Position numbers and translations under genes: made by a program. Of a DNA stretch of 64,000 bases, positions 1-6,890 are shown one piece after another (within the stretch, counting starts at the first letter, position 1; every line of letters starts with the position of its first letter). The notes beneath the pieces are model-generated. The model was given only the letters and a program-made list of their open reading frames with translations. It was not told the DNA's origin and ran no database searches. The stretch comes from Acutalibacter sp. (GTDB taxonomy: Bacteria > Bacillota > Clostridia > Oscillospirales > Acutalibacteraceae): positions 124,001-188,000 of the forward strand of contig JAHHRN010000003.1 in the NCBI GenBank assembly GCA_020025775.1. The letters run 5' to 3'.

Positions 1-98
1 AAAAGCAGTAAAACAACAATTTGAAACAACCCCAAAAAGGCAGCAAATAATAAATTCACCGAAGACTTATATTTCAGTTTCGCAGAATCCACTTTCAT
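1..98 (-). CDS. Amino terminus of an unidentified membrane protein, cut by the window edge
   Basis: An open frame on the minus strand starts with ATG at 98 and runs off the left edge with 32 whole codons visible. The peptide begins MKVDSAKLKYKSSVN and then turns strongly hydrophobic (LLFAAFLGLFQIVVLLL), which looks like a first transmembrane helix after a short basic cytoplasmic tail. An AAAGGGG stretch about a dozen bases upstream could be its ribosome binding site. It diverges from the TSUP gene, with only 44 bases between the two start codons. Too little is visible to name a family. Confidence 0.55.
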   Translation of the reverse strand, partial: MKVDSAKLKYKSSVNLLFAAFLGLFQIVVLLL

Positions 99-142
99 CG
101 TATATTCAGCCCCTTTACGCAAACGATAGATAAGGTGATTTT

Positions 143-505
143 ATGAAAACAGTAAAACTTGCCGCTTTCGGAATTCTGATCGGTTGCGTCAATATTTTAT
201 TAGGCACCGGCGGCGGTCTTTTAGCCGTTCCCATTCTCAAGAAAGAAGGCCTTGACCAAAAACAGGCACAGGCAAACGCCCTTGCCGTTATATTACCGCT
301 TACCATAGTTAGTATGATTATATACGCAAAAAAACAATATGTCAATTTTTTTGACAACTTTTGGATTTTACCGGGTGCTGTTTTAGGCGCATTGCTCGGC
401 ACGTATTTATTCTCTAAAATTTCCGCTAAGGTTTTTTCTAAAATTTTTGCCGCCTTTATGCTCTATGCAGGGGCGCGTATGCTGTATAGCTTATGGATTT
501 CTTAA
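143..505 (+). CDS. TSUP family (TauE/SafE-like) half-transporter, first half
   Basis: This 120-residue hydrophobic protein matches one repeat of the TSUP family, whose members move sulfite, sulfonates or other anions across the membrane. The glycine-rich signature LLGTGGGLLAVPIL sits in the first helix, near residues 19-32, and about four membrane segments follow. Full TSUP proteins are about 250 residues with two such repeats; here each repeat is its own gene. The start has an AAGGTGAT ribosome binding site 3 bases away. Its 3' end overlaps the second half-gene by 13 bases in another reading frame, which fits translational coupling. The substrate is unknown. Confidence 0.8.
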   Translation: MKTVKLAAFGILIGCVNILLGTGGGLLAVPILKKEGLDQKQAQANALAVILPLTIVSMIIYAKKQYVNFFDNFWILPGAVLGALLGTYLFSKISAKVFSKIFAAFMLYAGARMLYSLWIS

Positions 506-852
506 ACTTTTTTGCCGTTTTTATTTCTGCCGTTATCAGCTCCTTCGGCATTGGCGGTGGCAGTATTTTCATTTTATATCTTACCTTATTTAAAAAGGTC
601 GAGCAATTAGAAGCGCAGGGCTTGAATCTTCTCTTTTTTATCCCCAGTGCCCTAATTTCCGTTGCCGTCTATGCTTACAAAAAAATGCTTTCCTATAAGC
701 TCCTGTTGCCCTTAATCGGCGGCGGGATTCTTGGTGTGTTTTTGGGTGCAGTTTTATTAAAGCATTTACCCGTTCGTTATTTAAAGCTTGTTTTCTCACT
801 GTTTTTACTTTTTGTCGGCACAAAAACGCTCTTTCAAAAGAAAAAAGAATAA
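493..852 (+). CDS. TSUP family (TauE/SafE-like) half-transporter, second half
   Basis: This 119-residue hydrophobic protein carries the second TSUP-type repeat, with the signature SSFGIGGGSIFILYL near residues 15-29 and four predicted helices. It begins inside the end of the preceding half-gene and has no clear ribosome binding site of its own, so translation is probably coupled. Both halves end with clean stops and keep their glycine signatures. A working two-subunit carrier is therefore more likely than one broken gene, although a frameshift in an ancestral fused gene would look similar. Confidence 0.78.
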   Translation: MDFLNFFAVFISAVISSFGIGGGSIFILYLTLFKKVEQLEAQGLNLLFFIPSALISVAVYAYKKMLSYKLLLPLIGGGILGVFLGAVLLKHLPVRYLKLVFSLFLLFVGTKTLFQKKKE

Positions 853-857
853 GCCTA

Positions 858-886
858 TTGTTCTCTTTCTTAAAGTGTGTTAGAAT
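858..886 (+). promoter_or_regulatory. Promoter of the FAD oxidoreductase gene
   Basis: TTGTTC at 858-863 and TAGAAT at 881-886 are separated by 17 bases, a good sigma-A spacing. They lie just after the TSUP stop codon and 57 bases before the oxidoreductase start. Confidence 0.5.
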
Positions 887-942
887 AGCATTGTTATGAG
901 AAAATGCCTGTCATTTTCAATCTACCAAAAGGAGAAAGACAG

Positions 943-3018
943 ATGAAATACGAAAAGCTCTTCACCCCCGGAAAAATCGGCAATGTCGAAATTAAAAACC
1001 GCGTGGTTATGCCTCCCATGATGCTTGGCTTCGGTCAAATGGACGGCAAGCCTACCGAAGAAATGATGGATTATTATGAGGAACGCGCGAAGGGCGGCAC
1101 CGGTCTTATTGTAACGGAAATTACACGTATCAACGATTTCAGCGGCGCATCTGCTTTTGCACAGCTCGCTATCAGCCACGATTATCATATTGCTCCGCTT
1201 GCGGAAATGATTCGCAGAGTACATAAGCACGGCGCAAAAATGTTTATTCAGCTGCATCATCCCGGCAGACAGAACTTAGGTCTTTTAATGGGCACCGTTC
1301 CCCTTTCCATCGGCATGGAAAAAATCATGGGCAAAGCTTATGACCGTATGTTCTATAAGGTTGCGCCGATTGGTAAAAAAATGATGGAAAAGGATTTGGT
1401 TTTAAAGACCTCCTCCCCTTCCAAATGTGAAAGAGCTTACTCCGCGGAAAGCTTAAACCGTGAAATGAGCAAAAAAGAAATCAAAAAGATTATTTCTCAG
1501 TTCATCGACGGTGCAGTTCGCGCACAAAAAGCCGGTGCAGACGGTGTTGAATTACACGCGGCACACGGTTATCTCATTCAGCAGTTTTTAAGCCCCTATA
1601 CCAATAGAAGAACCGACGAATACGGCGGCAGTCTTGAAAACAGACTTCGCTTCCTTCGTGAAATCTTAGAGGGCATTAAAGAAAAATGCGGTAAAGATTA
1701 TCCTATTATCGTTCGTCTTTCTGTAGATGAATTCTATGAAAAAATCGGCAAGCCCGGTGTCGGCTACACCTTAGAAGAAGGCGTAAAGATGGCAAAGGCC
1801 ATTGAAAAAATGGGCGCAGACGCTATCGACGTTTCCTCTGCTGGTTATGATACCTATAACTACTGGCTCGAGCCCACCTCCTTCCGTCCCGGCTGGAGAA
1901 AATATTTAGCCGCAGCTGTTAAGAAGGAAGTTTCGATTCCCGTTCTCGCCGCAAACCTGATTCGTTCTCCCGAGCAGGCAGAAGCACAGCTCGAGGAAGG
2001 CATTCAAGACTTCGTTTGTCTCGGTAGACCGCACATTGCCGATCCCCACTGGGCAAACAAGGCAAAAGAAGGCAGAGCCGACGAAATTAAGCGCTGCATT
2101 TGCTGTCTCTACTGCATGGAAAGCATGCAGAACAATGCTTATAAGGGCACACACGCCAACTGCGCAGTCAATCCGAAATTAGGTCATGAAAAAGAGACCT
2201 TAAAGATGGACGGCAACGGCAGAACCGTTGTGATTATCGGTGCAGGCCCTGCAGGTCTTTCTGCCGCAGAACGCCTCGGCGAACGTGGATTTAAGACAAT
2301 CGTACTTGAAAAAGACGCTGTTGCCGGCGGTCAGTTACAGCTTGCCAACAAGCCGCCTTTAAAAGATAAAATCACTTGGTGCATTGAGGATTTGGTTGCC
2401 GCCGCAGAAAGGAACGGCGCCGAAATCCGTTACAATACCGAAGCTACTTTGGAGCTTGTGGAAAGCCTTCAGCCCTATGCGGTTGTTTTGGCAACCGGCG
2501 GTATGGCGATTAAGCCGAGATCCATCAAGGGCTCCGATTTACCGAATGTATGCACAACTACAGAAATCTTAAACGGCACAGTCCAGTTAAAGGACAAAAA
2601 CGTAGCCGTTATCGGTTCCGGCATGACCGGTCTCGAAACCGCGGAAATGCTCACCGAAGAAGGCAACAAGGTAACCATTGTCGAAATGGCACCAACCATT
2701 GCTCCCGGCACCTGGATGCAGCATGTGGATGACTGCATGCCGAGACTTCAAAAGTATGATACTAAATTCTATGTTGGTCATAAGCTCGAGAGCATTGAAG
2801 AGCACGCTATCAACTTAACCGAAGTGAAAAACGGCAATATTCGCGTTGTCCCCTGCGACAATGTGGTGCTTTCTTTGGGCGTTCGTCCGGTAAATGGTCT
2901 TTTGGAAGGCTTACAGGCAAAATTCCAGAGAGTCTACTCCATCGGGGATGCCGCAAAGACCGGTAGAATCGCAGACGCAACCGCCGCAGGTTATGCGCTC
3001 GCAAAAACTTTAGAATAA
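943..3018 (+). CDS. Old Yellow Enzyme-type FMN/FAD/4Fe-4S oxidoreductase (2-enoate or 2,4-dienoyl-CoA reductase family)
   Basis: This 691-residue enzyme has three parts. An N-terminal OYE TIM barrel (about 1-345) contains RVVMPPMM, HAAHGYLIQQFLSP and GRPHIADP. It is followed by a cysteine cluster C-x2-C-x2-C-x11-C for a 4Fe-4S centre, then FAD and NAD(P) Rossmann domains with GAGPAGLSAAERL and GSGMTGLETAEML. Relatives reduce the C=C bond of enoates or dienoyl-CoA with NAD(P)H. The open frame extends back to 904, but AAAGGAG lies 7 bases before ATG 943, which I take as the start. It is a single gene with its own promoter and terminator. The substrate cannot be told from sequence. Confidence 0.9.
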   Translation: MKYEKLFTPGKIGNVEIKNRVVMPPMMLGFGQMDGKPTEEMMDYYEERAKGGTGLIVTEITRINDFSGASAFAQLAISHDYHIAPLAEMIRRVHKHGAKMFIQLHHPGRQNLGLLMGTVPLSIGMEKIMGKAYDRMFYKVAPIGKKMMEKDLVLKTSSPSKCERAYSAESLNREMSKKEIKKIISQFIDGAVRAQKAGADGVELHAAHGYLIQQFLSPYTNRRTDEYGGSLENRLRFLREILEGIKEKCGKDYPIIVRLSVDEFYEKIGKPGVGYTLEEGVKMAKAIEKMGADAIDVSSAGYDTYNYWLEPTSFRPGWRKYLAAAVKKEVSIPVLAANLIRSPEQAEAQLEEGIQDFVCLGRPHIADPHWANKAKEGRADEIKRCICCLYCMESMQNNAYKGTHANCAVNPKLGHEKETLKMDGNGRTVVIIGAGPAGLSAAERLGERGFKTIVLEKDAVAGGQLQLANKPPLKDKITWCIEDLVAAAERNGAEIRYNTEATLELVESLQPYAVVLATGGMAIKPRSIKGSDLPNVCTTTEILNGTVQLKDKNVAVIGSGMTGLETAEMLTEEGNKVTIVEMAPTIAPGTWMQHVDDCMPRLQKYDTKFYVGHKLESIEEHAINLTEVKNGNIRVVPCDNVVLSLGVRPVNGLLEGLQAKFQRVYSIGDAAKTGRIADATAAGYALAKTLE

Positions 3019-3043
3019 GCTTTAAGCATACGGAAAAAATTAC

Positions 3044-3085
3044 AAAAAGAGTGGGGTAAACGGGGTTTACTCTGCTCTTTTTTTC
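3044..3085 (+). terminator. Intrinsic terminator after the OYE-type gene
   Basis: AGAGTGGGGTAAAC pairs with GTTTACTCTGCTCT with a small internal mismatch, and a run of T follows (TTTTTTTCTT). Confidence 0.75.
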
Positions 3086-3123
3086 TTAGAAAACAAAAGC
3101 CTTATTTCCCCTTCTATTTTTAT

Positions 3124-3141
3124 TTGTTAAATATATAACAA
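3124..3141. promoter_or_regulatory. Candidate Rex operator upstream of the oxaloacetate decarboxylase operon
   Basis: The 18-mer TTGTTAAATATATAACAA has perfect 6-base inverted ends and differs at one position from the clostridial Rex consensus TTGTTAA-N4-TTAACAA. It lies about 70 bases upstream of the operon's -35 box. A rex gene is present in this window at 10045. Binding is inferred. Confidence 0.5.
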
Positions 3142-3175
3142 AATAGATAGGCTTTTCTCGACTCTTTTCTCGCTT

Positions 3176-3193
3176 TTGCCCAAAAATTAACAA
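3176..3193. promoter_or_regulatory. Second, weaker Rex-like site
   Basis: TTGCCCA-AAAA-TTAACAA has one perfect Rex half-site (TTAACAA) and a degenerate partner (4 of 7). Its centre is 52 bases from the first site, close to five helical turns, so cooperative binding on one DNA face is possible. Confidence 0.25.
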
Positions 3194-3208
3194 GTTATGT
3201 TTTTACTA

Positions 3209-3237
3209 TTGAAACCAAAGACTATATATTGTATAAT
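3209..3237 (+). promoter_or_regulatory. Promoter of the oxaloacetate decarboxylase operon
   Basis: TTGAAA at 3209-3214 and TATAAT at 3232-3237 are 17 bases apart, 79 bases before the first start codon of the operon. The 298-base gap before the operon holds, in order, the upstream terminator, the Rex-like sites and this promoter. Confidence 0.7.
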
Positions 3238-3316
3238 TAACACGATTTTTATTATGGCAAAGTTTGGCGACTTTTTTTAGAAATCTTTAAAAATTATGTA
3301 TCGGGAGGTATACTTC

Positions 3317-4696
3317 ATGAAAGTACAATTCACTGAAACCGTTTTGCGTGATGCGAACCAATCTCTTATCGCCACTAGACTTCCGTTCTCGGATTTTGAA
3401 GGCATTTTAGAGACCATGGACAAAGCGGGCTATTATTCCTTGGAGTGCTGGGGCGGTGCAACCTTCGACTCTTGTCTTCGTTATTTGGACGAGGATCCGT
3501 GGGAGCGTCTTCGCAAGATCAAGGCGAAATGCCCGAACACAAAGCTTCAAATGCTTTTAAGAGGTCAAAACATCTTGGGCTATAAGCATTACCCCGATGA
3601 TGTTGTTCGCATGTTCATTAGAAAGTCTGTAGAAAACGGCATCGACATCATCCGTATTTTCGACGCTCTGAACGATGTTCGCAACATTGAAGTAGCTGTA
3701 GATGAAACCATTAAATGCGGCGCAATCGCTTCCGGTGCTATCAGCTACACAAAGAGCCCGATTCACAACCTCGAATCCTATGTTGAGCTTGCAAAGAAAA
3801 TGGAAGCTATGGGCTGCCAGAGCATCTGCATTAAGGATATGGCAGGCATCATGGGTCCGCAGGAAGCTTATGACACAGTTAAGGCTCTCAAAGAGAACGT
3901 TAAAGTGCCGATTATCTTACACACCCATTCCACCACAGGTCTTGGCCTTTTAACCCTTCAGAAGGCTGTTGAAGCCGGTGTTGACGTTATCGATACCGCA
4001 ATTTCCGCTTTCTCCGGCGGTACTGCACAGCCCCCCACAGAAACTCTTGTTTATGCTTTAAAACAGCAGGGCTATGACATCGACCTTGACGAAAAGGTAT
4101 TAAAGGAAATCAACGATTACTTTAAGCCCATTCGTGCAAAGTTCTTAGAAAGTGGTCAGTTGAATCCGTTGGTTCTTGCAACCGATACCGATGCACTTAC
4201 CTATCAGATTCCCGGCGGCATGCTTTCCAACCTTGTTGCACAGCTTACCGCACAGAAGAAGCTCGATAAATTACCCGAAGTTTTGGCTGAAACTCCCAGA
4301 GTTCGTGAAGACCTCGGTTATCCGCCCCTCGTAACTCCCATGAGCCAGATGGTCGGCGTTCAGGCAACTGCAAACGTACTTGCCGGCGAGCGTTACAAAA
4401 ACATTTCTAAAGAAGTTAAAGCTTATATCCGCGGTGAATACGGTAGAGCACCCGGCGAACTCAATGCAGACTTGCAGAAAAAAGTTTTGGGCGACGAAAA
4501 GCCCCTCACCTGCCGCTTTGCCGACACCTTAGAACCCGGCTTTGAAAAAGCCAAAGCAGAAATCGGCGACCTCGCAAAGAGTGATGAAGATGTTCTTTCC
4601 TACATTGCTTTCCCGACACAGGCAGAAGCCTTCTTTAAGAAGCGCGAAGAGAGAAAGAAAAACACCTTCACCTACTCCATTAAGCGTGTAGATTAA
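3317..4696 (+). CDS. oadA: Oxaloacetate decarboxylase alpha (carboxyltransferase) subunit
   Basis: This 459-residue protein of the pyruvate carboxylase B / oxaloacetate decarboxylase family moves the carboxyl group of oxaloacetate onto biotin, releasing pyruvate. The HMGL-like TIM barrel starts with ETVLRDANQS (metal-binding Asp) and carries CWGGATFD, the catalytic-lysine region SICIKDMAG and the metal ligands HTHSTTG. The C-terminal conserved carboxylase domain follows. Unlike many OadA proteins it lacks a C-terminal biotinyl domain; that function is a separate gene at 5102. The start at 3317 follows GGGAGGT by 7 bases. It is first in a four-gene operon. Confidence 0.93.
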   Translation: MKVQFTETVLRDANQSLIATRLPFSDFEGILETMDKAGYYSLECWGGATFDSCLRYLDEDPWERLRKIKAKCPNTKLQMLLRGQNILGYKHYPDDVVRMFIRKSVENGIDIIRIFDALNDVRNIEVAVDETIKCGAIASGAISYTKSPIHNLESYVELAKKMEAMGCQSICIKDMAGIMGPQEAYDTVKALKENVKVPIILHTHSTTGLGLLTLQKAVEAGVDVIDTAISAFSGGTAQPPTETLVYALKQQGYDIDLDEKVLKEINDYFKPIRAKFLESGQLNPLVLATDTDALTYQIPGGMLSNLVAQLTAQKKLDKLPEVLAETPRVREDLGYPPLVTPMSQMVGVQATANVLAGERYKNISKEVKAYIRGEYGRAPGELNADLQKKVLGDEKPLTCRFADTLEPGFEKAKAEIGDLAKSDEDVLSYIAFPTQAEAFFKKREERKKNTFTYSIKRVD

Positions 4697-4709
4697 GGAG
4701 GAAGAATTC

Positions 4710-5087
4710 ATGCAATTATGGAATTTACTTCCCTTAGCTTATGAAAAAAGCATGACGGCCGGCGAAGCATTCAATGTTTCCATTACCGGTATTGTCGTTG
4801 TACTTTTGGTATTGGCTCTTTTAGCCATACTTGTACAGTTGCTTTCTAAGAGCATCCGTCTTTTCGAAGGTAAGGGTAAAAAAGAAGAAAAGAATGCAGC
4901 TCCTGCACCCGCAGTTGCCGCAAAGCCCGCCGGTACTCCGCTTCCCGAAAACAATTCGGTTGGTTCTCTCGACCTCAACGATGTCGATGAAAAGACAGCC
5001 GCTGTTATCATGGCGATTGTCTCCAACGAGAGCGGTATTCCCTTAAACCGTTTGGATTTCAAATCCATTAAGAAAGTTGAAAGATAA
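4710..5087 (+). CDS. oadG: Oxaloacetate decarboxylase gamma-type subunit
   Basis: This 125-residue protein has one transmembrane helix (about residues 24-46, ITGIVVVLLVLALLAILVQ), a charged and Pro/Ala-rich linker, and a C-terminal segment EKTAAVIMAIVSNESG typical of OadG-like sodium pump subunits. In the complex it anchors the carboxyltransferase and biotin carrier to the membrane beta subunit. A strong AAGGAGGAAG ribosome binding site precedes the ATG, 13 bases after the alpha subunit stop. The family is poorly conserved in sequence, so the call rests on topology and operon position as well as on motifs. Confidence 0.87.
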   Translation: MQLWNLLPLAYEKSMTAGEAFNVSITGIVVVLLVLALLAILVQLLSKSIRLFEGKGKKEEKNAAPAPAVAAKPAGTPLPENNSVGSLDLNDVDEKTAAVIMAIVSNESGIPLNRLDFKSIKKVER

Positions 5088-5101
5088 GAGGTCGTGAAAA
5101 T

Positions 5102-5488
5102 ATGAAATACATTGTTACATTAAATGGAAATGATTACGAAGTAGAAGTAAACGAATTGGCAGAAGCTATCGTTACCAACGTTGCACCGACAGCCGCTCCC
5201 GCTCCTGTTGCAGCACCCGTAGCAGCTCCGGCAGCAGCAGCAGCTCCTGCACCTGCAGCAGCACCCGCAGGCACCGGTACAGCCGTTGTTTCCCCGATGC
5301 CCGGCACCATTCTTTCTGTTAACGTTACAGCAGGTCAAGCTGTAAAATCCGGCGATGTTCTCTTCGTCTTAGAAGCTATGAAGATGGAAAATGAAATCGT
5401 TGCTCCCTGCGACGGCACCGTTACCAGCCTTGTTACATCCAAGGGCAGCACCGTTGCAACCGACGACGTGCTCGCTTATGTCGGTTAA
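5102..5488 (+). CDS. Biotin carboxyl carrier protein of the decarboxylase
   Basis: This 128-residue protein has a short N-terminal beta segment, a flexible Ala/Pro linker (about residues 28-58, built from PAPVAAP-like units) and a biotinyl domain containing EAMKMEN, where Lys94 is the biotin site. It carries CO2 from the alpha subunit to the membrane beta subunit. The pair of Pro and Ala around residues 65-67 (SPMPG) is the usual start of the lipoyl/biotinyl fold. It needs biotin protein ligase encoded elsewhere. It sits between the gamma and beta genes with 14- and 18-base gaps, clearly in one operon. Confidence 0.93.
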   Translation: MKYIVTLNGNDYEVEVNELAEAIVTNVAPTAAPAPVAAPVAAPAAAAAPAPAAAPAGTGTAVVSPMPGTILSVNVTAGQAVKSGDVLFVLEAMKMENEIVAPCDGTVTSLVTSKGSTVATDDVLAYVG

Positions 5489-5506
5489 TGGAGGTGCTTT
5501 TAAACT

Positions 5507-6703
5507 ATGTCCATTGTAAACGCCTTAGTTAAATTGTTCCAAGACTCCGGCTTTATGAGCCTTTCTTGGCAAAACTGGGTTATGATTTTTATTTCTTTTG
5601 CGCTTCTCTATTTAGCGATTAAGAAAAAATTCGAGCCCCTTCTTTTATTACCGATTGCTTTCGGTATGCTCCTTGTAAACATTTATCCGCAGATCATGTA
5701 CGACCCGTTGATGATGTCCTCGTATGAGGGTGAAGTTGTGGCGGGAGCGCACTGGTACGACACCGGCGTTTTGCGATTGATTTACAGCGGTGTTAAATCC
5801 AGTATCTTCCCGTGTCTTATCTTCCTTGCTGTTGGTGCAATGACAGACTTCGGTCCTCTCCTTGCAAACCCGTCCAGCCTTCTTTTAGGTGCGGCAGCAC
5901 AGCTTGGTATTTACATTGCATTCTTAATTGCAAACTTCTCCGGTCTTATCCCCAGCTTCGAGGGCTTTACCCCTTGGGAATCCGCAGCAATCGCTATCAT
6001 CGGCGGTGCAGACGGCCCGACCGCTATTTTCTTAGCATCCAAGCTCGCGCCGCAGCTCTTAGGACCGATTGCCGTTGCGGCATACTCCTACATGGCACTT
6101 ATTCCGCTCATTCAGCCGCCGATTATGAAGGCACTTACCACAAAGAAAGAGCGCGAAATCAAGATGGATCAGCTCCGCAAGGTAAGCAAAACCGAGAAGA
6201 TTCTCTTCCCGATTATCGTTACTGTTATCTGCGTTTTGATTCTTCCTTCCGTAGCTCCCCTTCTCGGTATGCTCATGCTCGGTAACTTGCTTCGCGAAAG
6301 CGGCGTTACAGACCGTTTGAGCGATACCGCTCAGAACTCTCTTTGCAACATCATCACCATTATGCTCGGTGTAACCGTTGGCGCAACCGCAGAAGGCAAA
6401 ACCTTCCTCGATTTCAAGACCATTGCTATCGTTGTTATCGGTCTTATCGCTTTCGTGTTCTCCACCATCGGCGGTGTTCTTTTTGCAAAGCTCATGAATG
6501 TAATCACCAAGGGCAAGATCAATCCCCTTATCGGTTCCGCAGGTGTTTCCGCTGTTCCGATGGCTGCTCGTGTTTCTCAGACCGAAGGCAGAAAGTACAA
6601 CCCCACCAACTTCCTTCTCATGCATGCTATGGGTCCGAACGTTGCAGGTGTTATCGGTTCTGCAGTTGCAGCTGGTTTCTTGCTTCTTACCTTCCAGGGC
6701 TAA
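5507..6703 (+). CDS. oadB: Sodium-translocating decarboxylase beta subunit
   Basis: This 398-residue integral membrane protein has about ten helices and matches OadB/MmdB/GcdB. These subunits decarboxylate carboxybiotin and export Na+ in doing so. Seen here are the conserved re-entrant motif AIAIIGGADGPTAIF with its sodium-binding aspartate, near residue 168, and the C-terminal GVSAVPMAARV and NPTNFLLMHAMGPNVAGVIGSA segments. The start follows TGGAGGTGC. As last gene of the operon it is followed by a strong terminator. The result of the operon would be a sodium motive force from oxaloacetate breakdown. Confidence 0.94.
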   Translation: MSIVNALVKLFQDSGFMSLSWQNWVMIFISFALLYLAIKKKFEPLLLLPIAFGMLLVNIYPQIMYDPLMMSSYEGEVVAGAHWYDTGVLRLIYSGVKSSIFPCLIFLAVGAMTDFGPLLANPSSLLLGAAAQLGIYIAFLIANFSGLIPSFEGFTPWESAAIAIIGGADGPTAIFLASKLAPQLLGPIAVAAYSYMALIPLIQPPIMKALTTKKEREIKMDQLRKVSKTEKILFPIIVTVICVLILPSVAPLLGMLMLGNLLRESGVTDRLSDTAQNSLCNIITIMLGVTVGATAEGKTFLDFKTIAIVVIGLIAFVFSTIGGVLFAKLMNVITKGKINPLIGSAGVSAVPMAARVSQTEGRKYNPTNFLLMHAMGPNVAGVIGSAVAAGFLLLTFQG

Positions 6704-6730
6704 GAAAATTAAATCTTATTCCAAACTTTT

Positions 6731-6762
6731 GCAGAGGACGAATCTTCGTCCTCTGTTTTTTT
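6731..6762 (+). terminator. Intrinsic terminator of the oad operon
   Basis: GCAGAGGACGA and TCGTCCTCTG form a 10-pair stem with a four-base loop, followed by TTTTTTT. Confidence 0.9.
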
Positions 6763-6814
6763 AGGATTCTTTTTAAAAACCCTCGATTTCTATAAAAAAA
6801 GCCTTGATACTTTA

Positions 6815-6843
6815 TTGACAAAGCGTCGATTTTGGATTAAAAT
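6815..6843 (+). promoter_or_regulatory. Promoter of the acn-icd-rex operon
   Basis: TTGACA at 6815-6820 and TAAAAT at 6838-6843 are 17 bases apart, with 47 bases to the aconitase start codon. Confidence 0.75.
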
Positions 6844-6854
6844 ATGTATATAGA

Positions 6855-6872
6855 TTGTTAAAAATATGAAAA
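6855..6872. promoter_or_regulatory. Possible Rex half-site in the acn leader
   Basis: A perfect left half-site TTGTTAA is followed, after four bases, by ATGAAAA, which matches only 4 of 7 bases of the right half. The position just downstream of the predicted transcription start would suit repression of the operon that encodes rex. Weak on sequence alone. Confidence 0.22.
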
Positions 6873-6890
6873 AGTTAGGAGCTATAAATT

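Noticed and set aside
904..942. Upstream ATG of the OYE-type gene as the start
   Set aside because: It would place the strong AAAGGAG ribosome binding site inside the coding region; ATG 943 has ideal spacing.
5188..5275. Repetitive Ala/Pro-coding stretch as a possible DNA repeat
   Set aside because: It is the flexible linker of the biotin carrier protein, a normal feature of the family.
6059..6625. A 188-codon minus-strand frame inside oadB
   Set aside because: It is antisense to the strongly conserved beta subunit; composition (His, Asn, Cys rich) is typical of a shadow frame.
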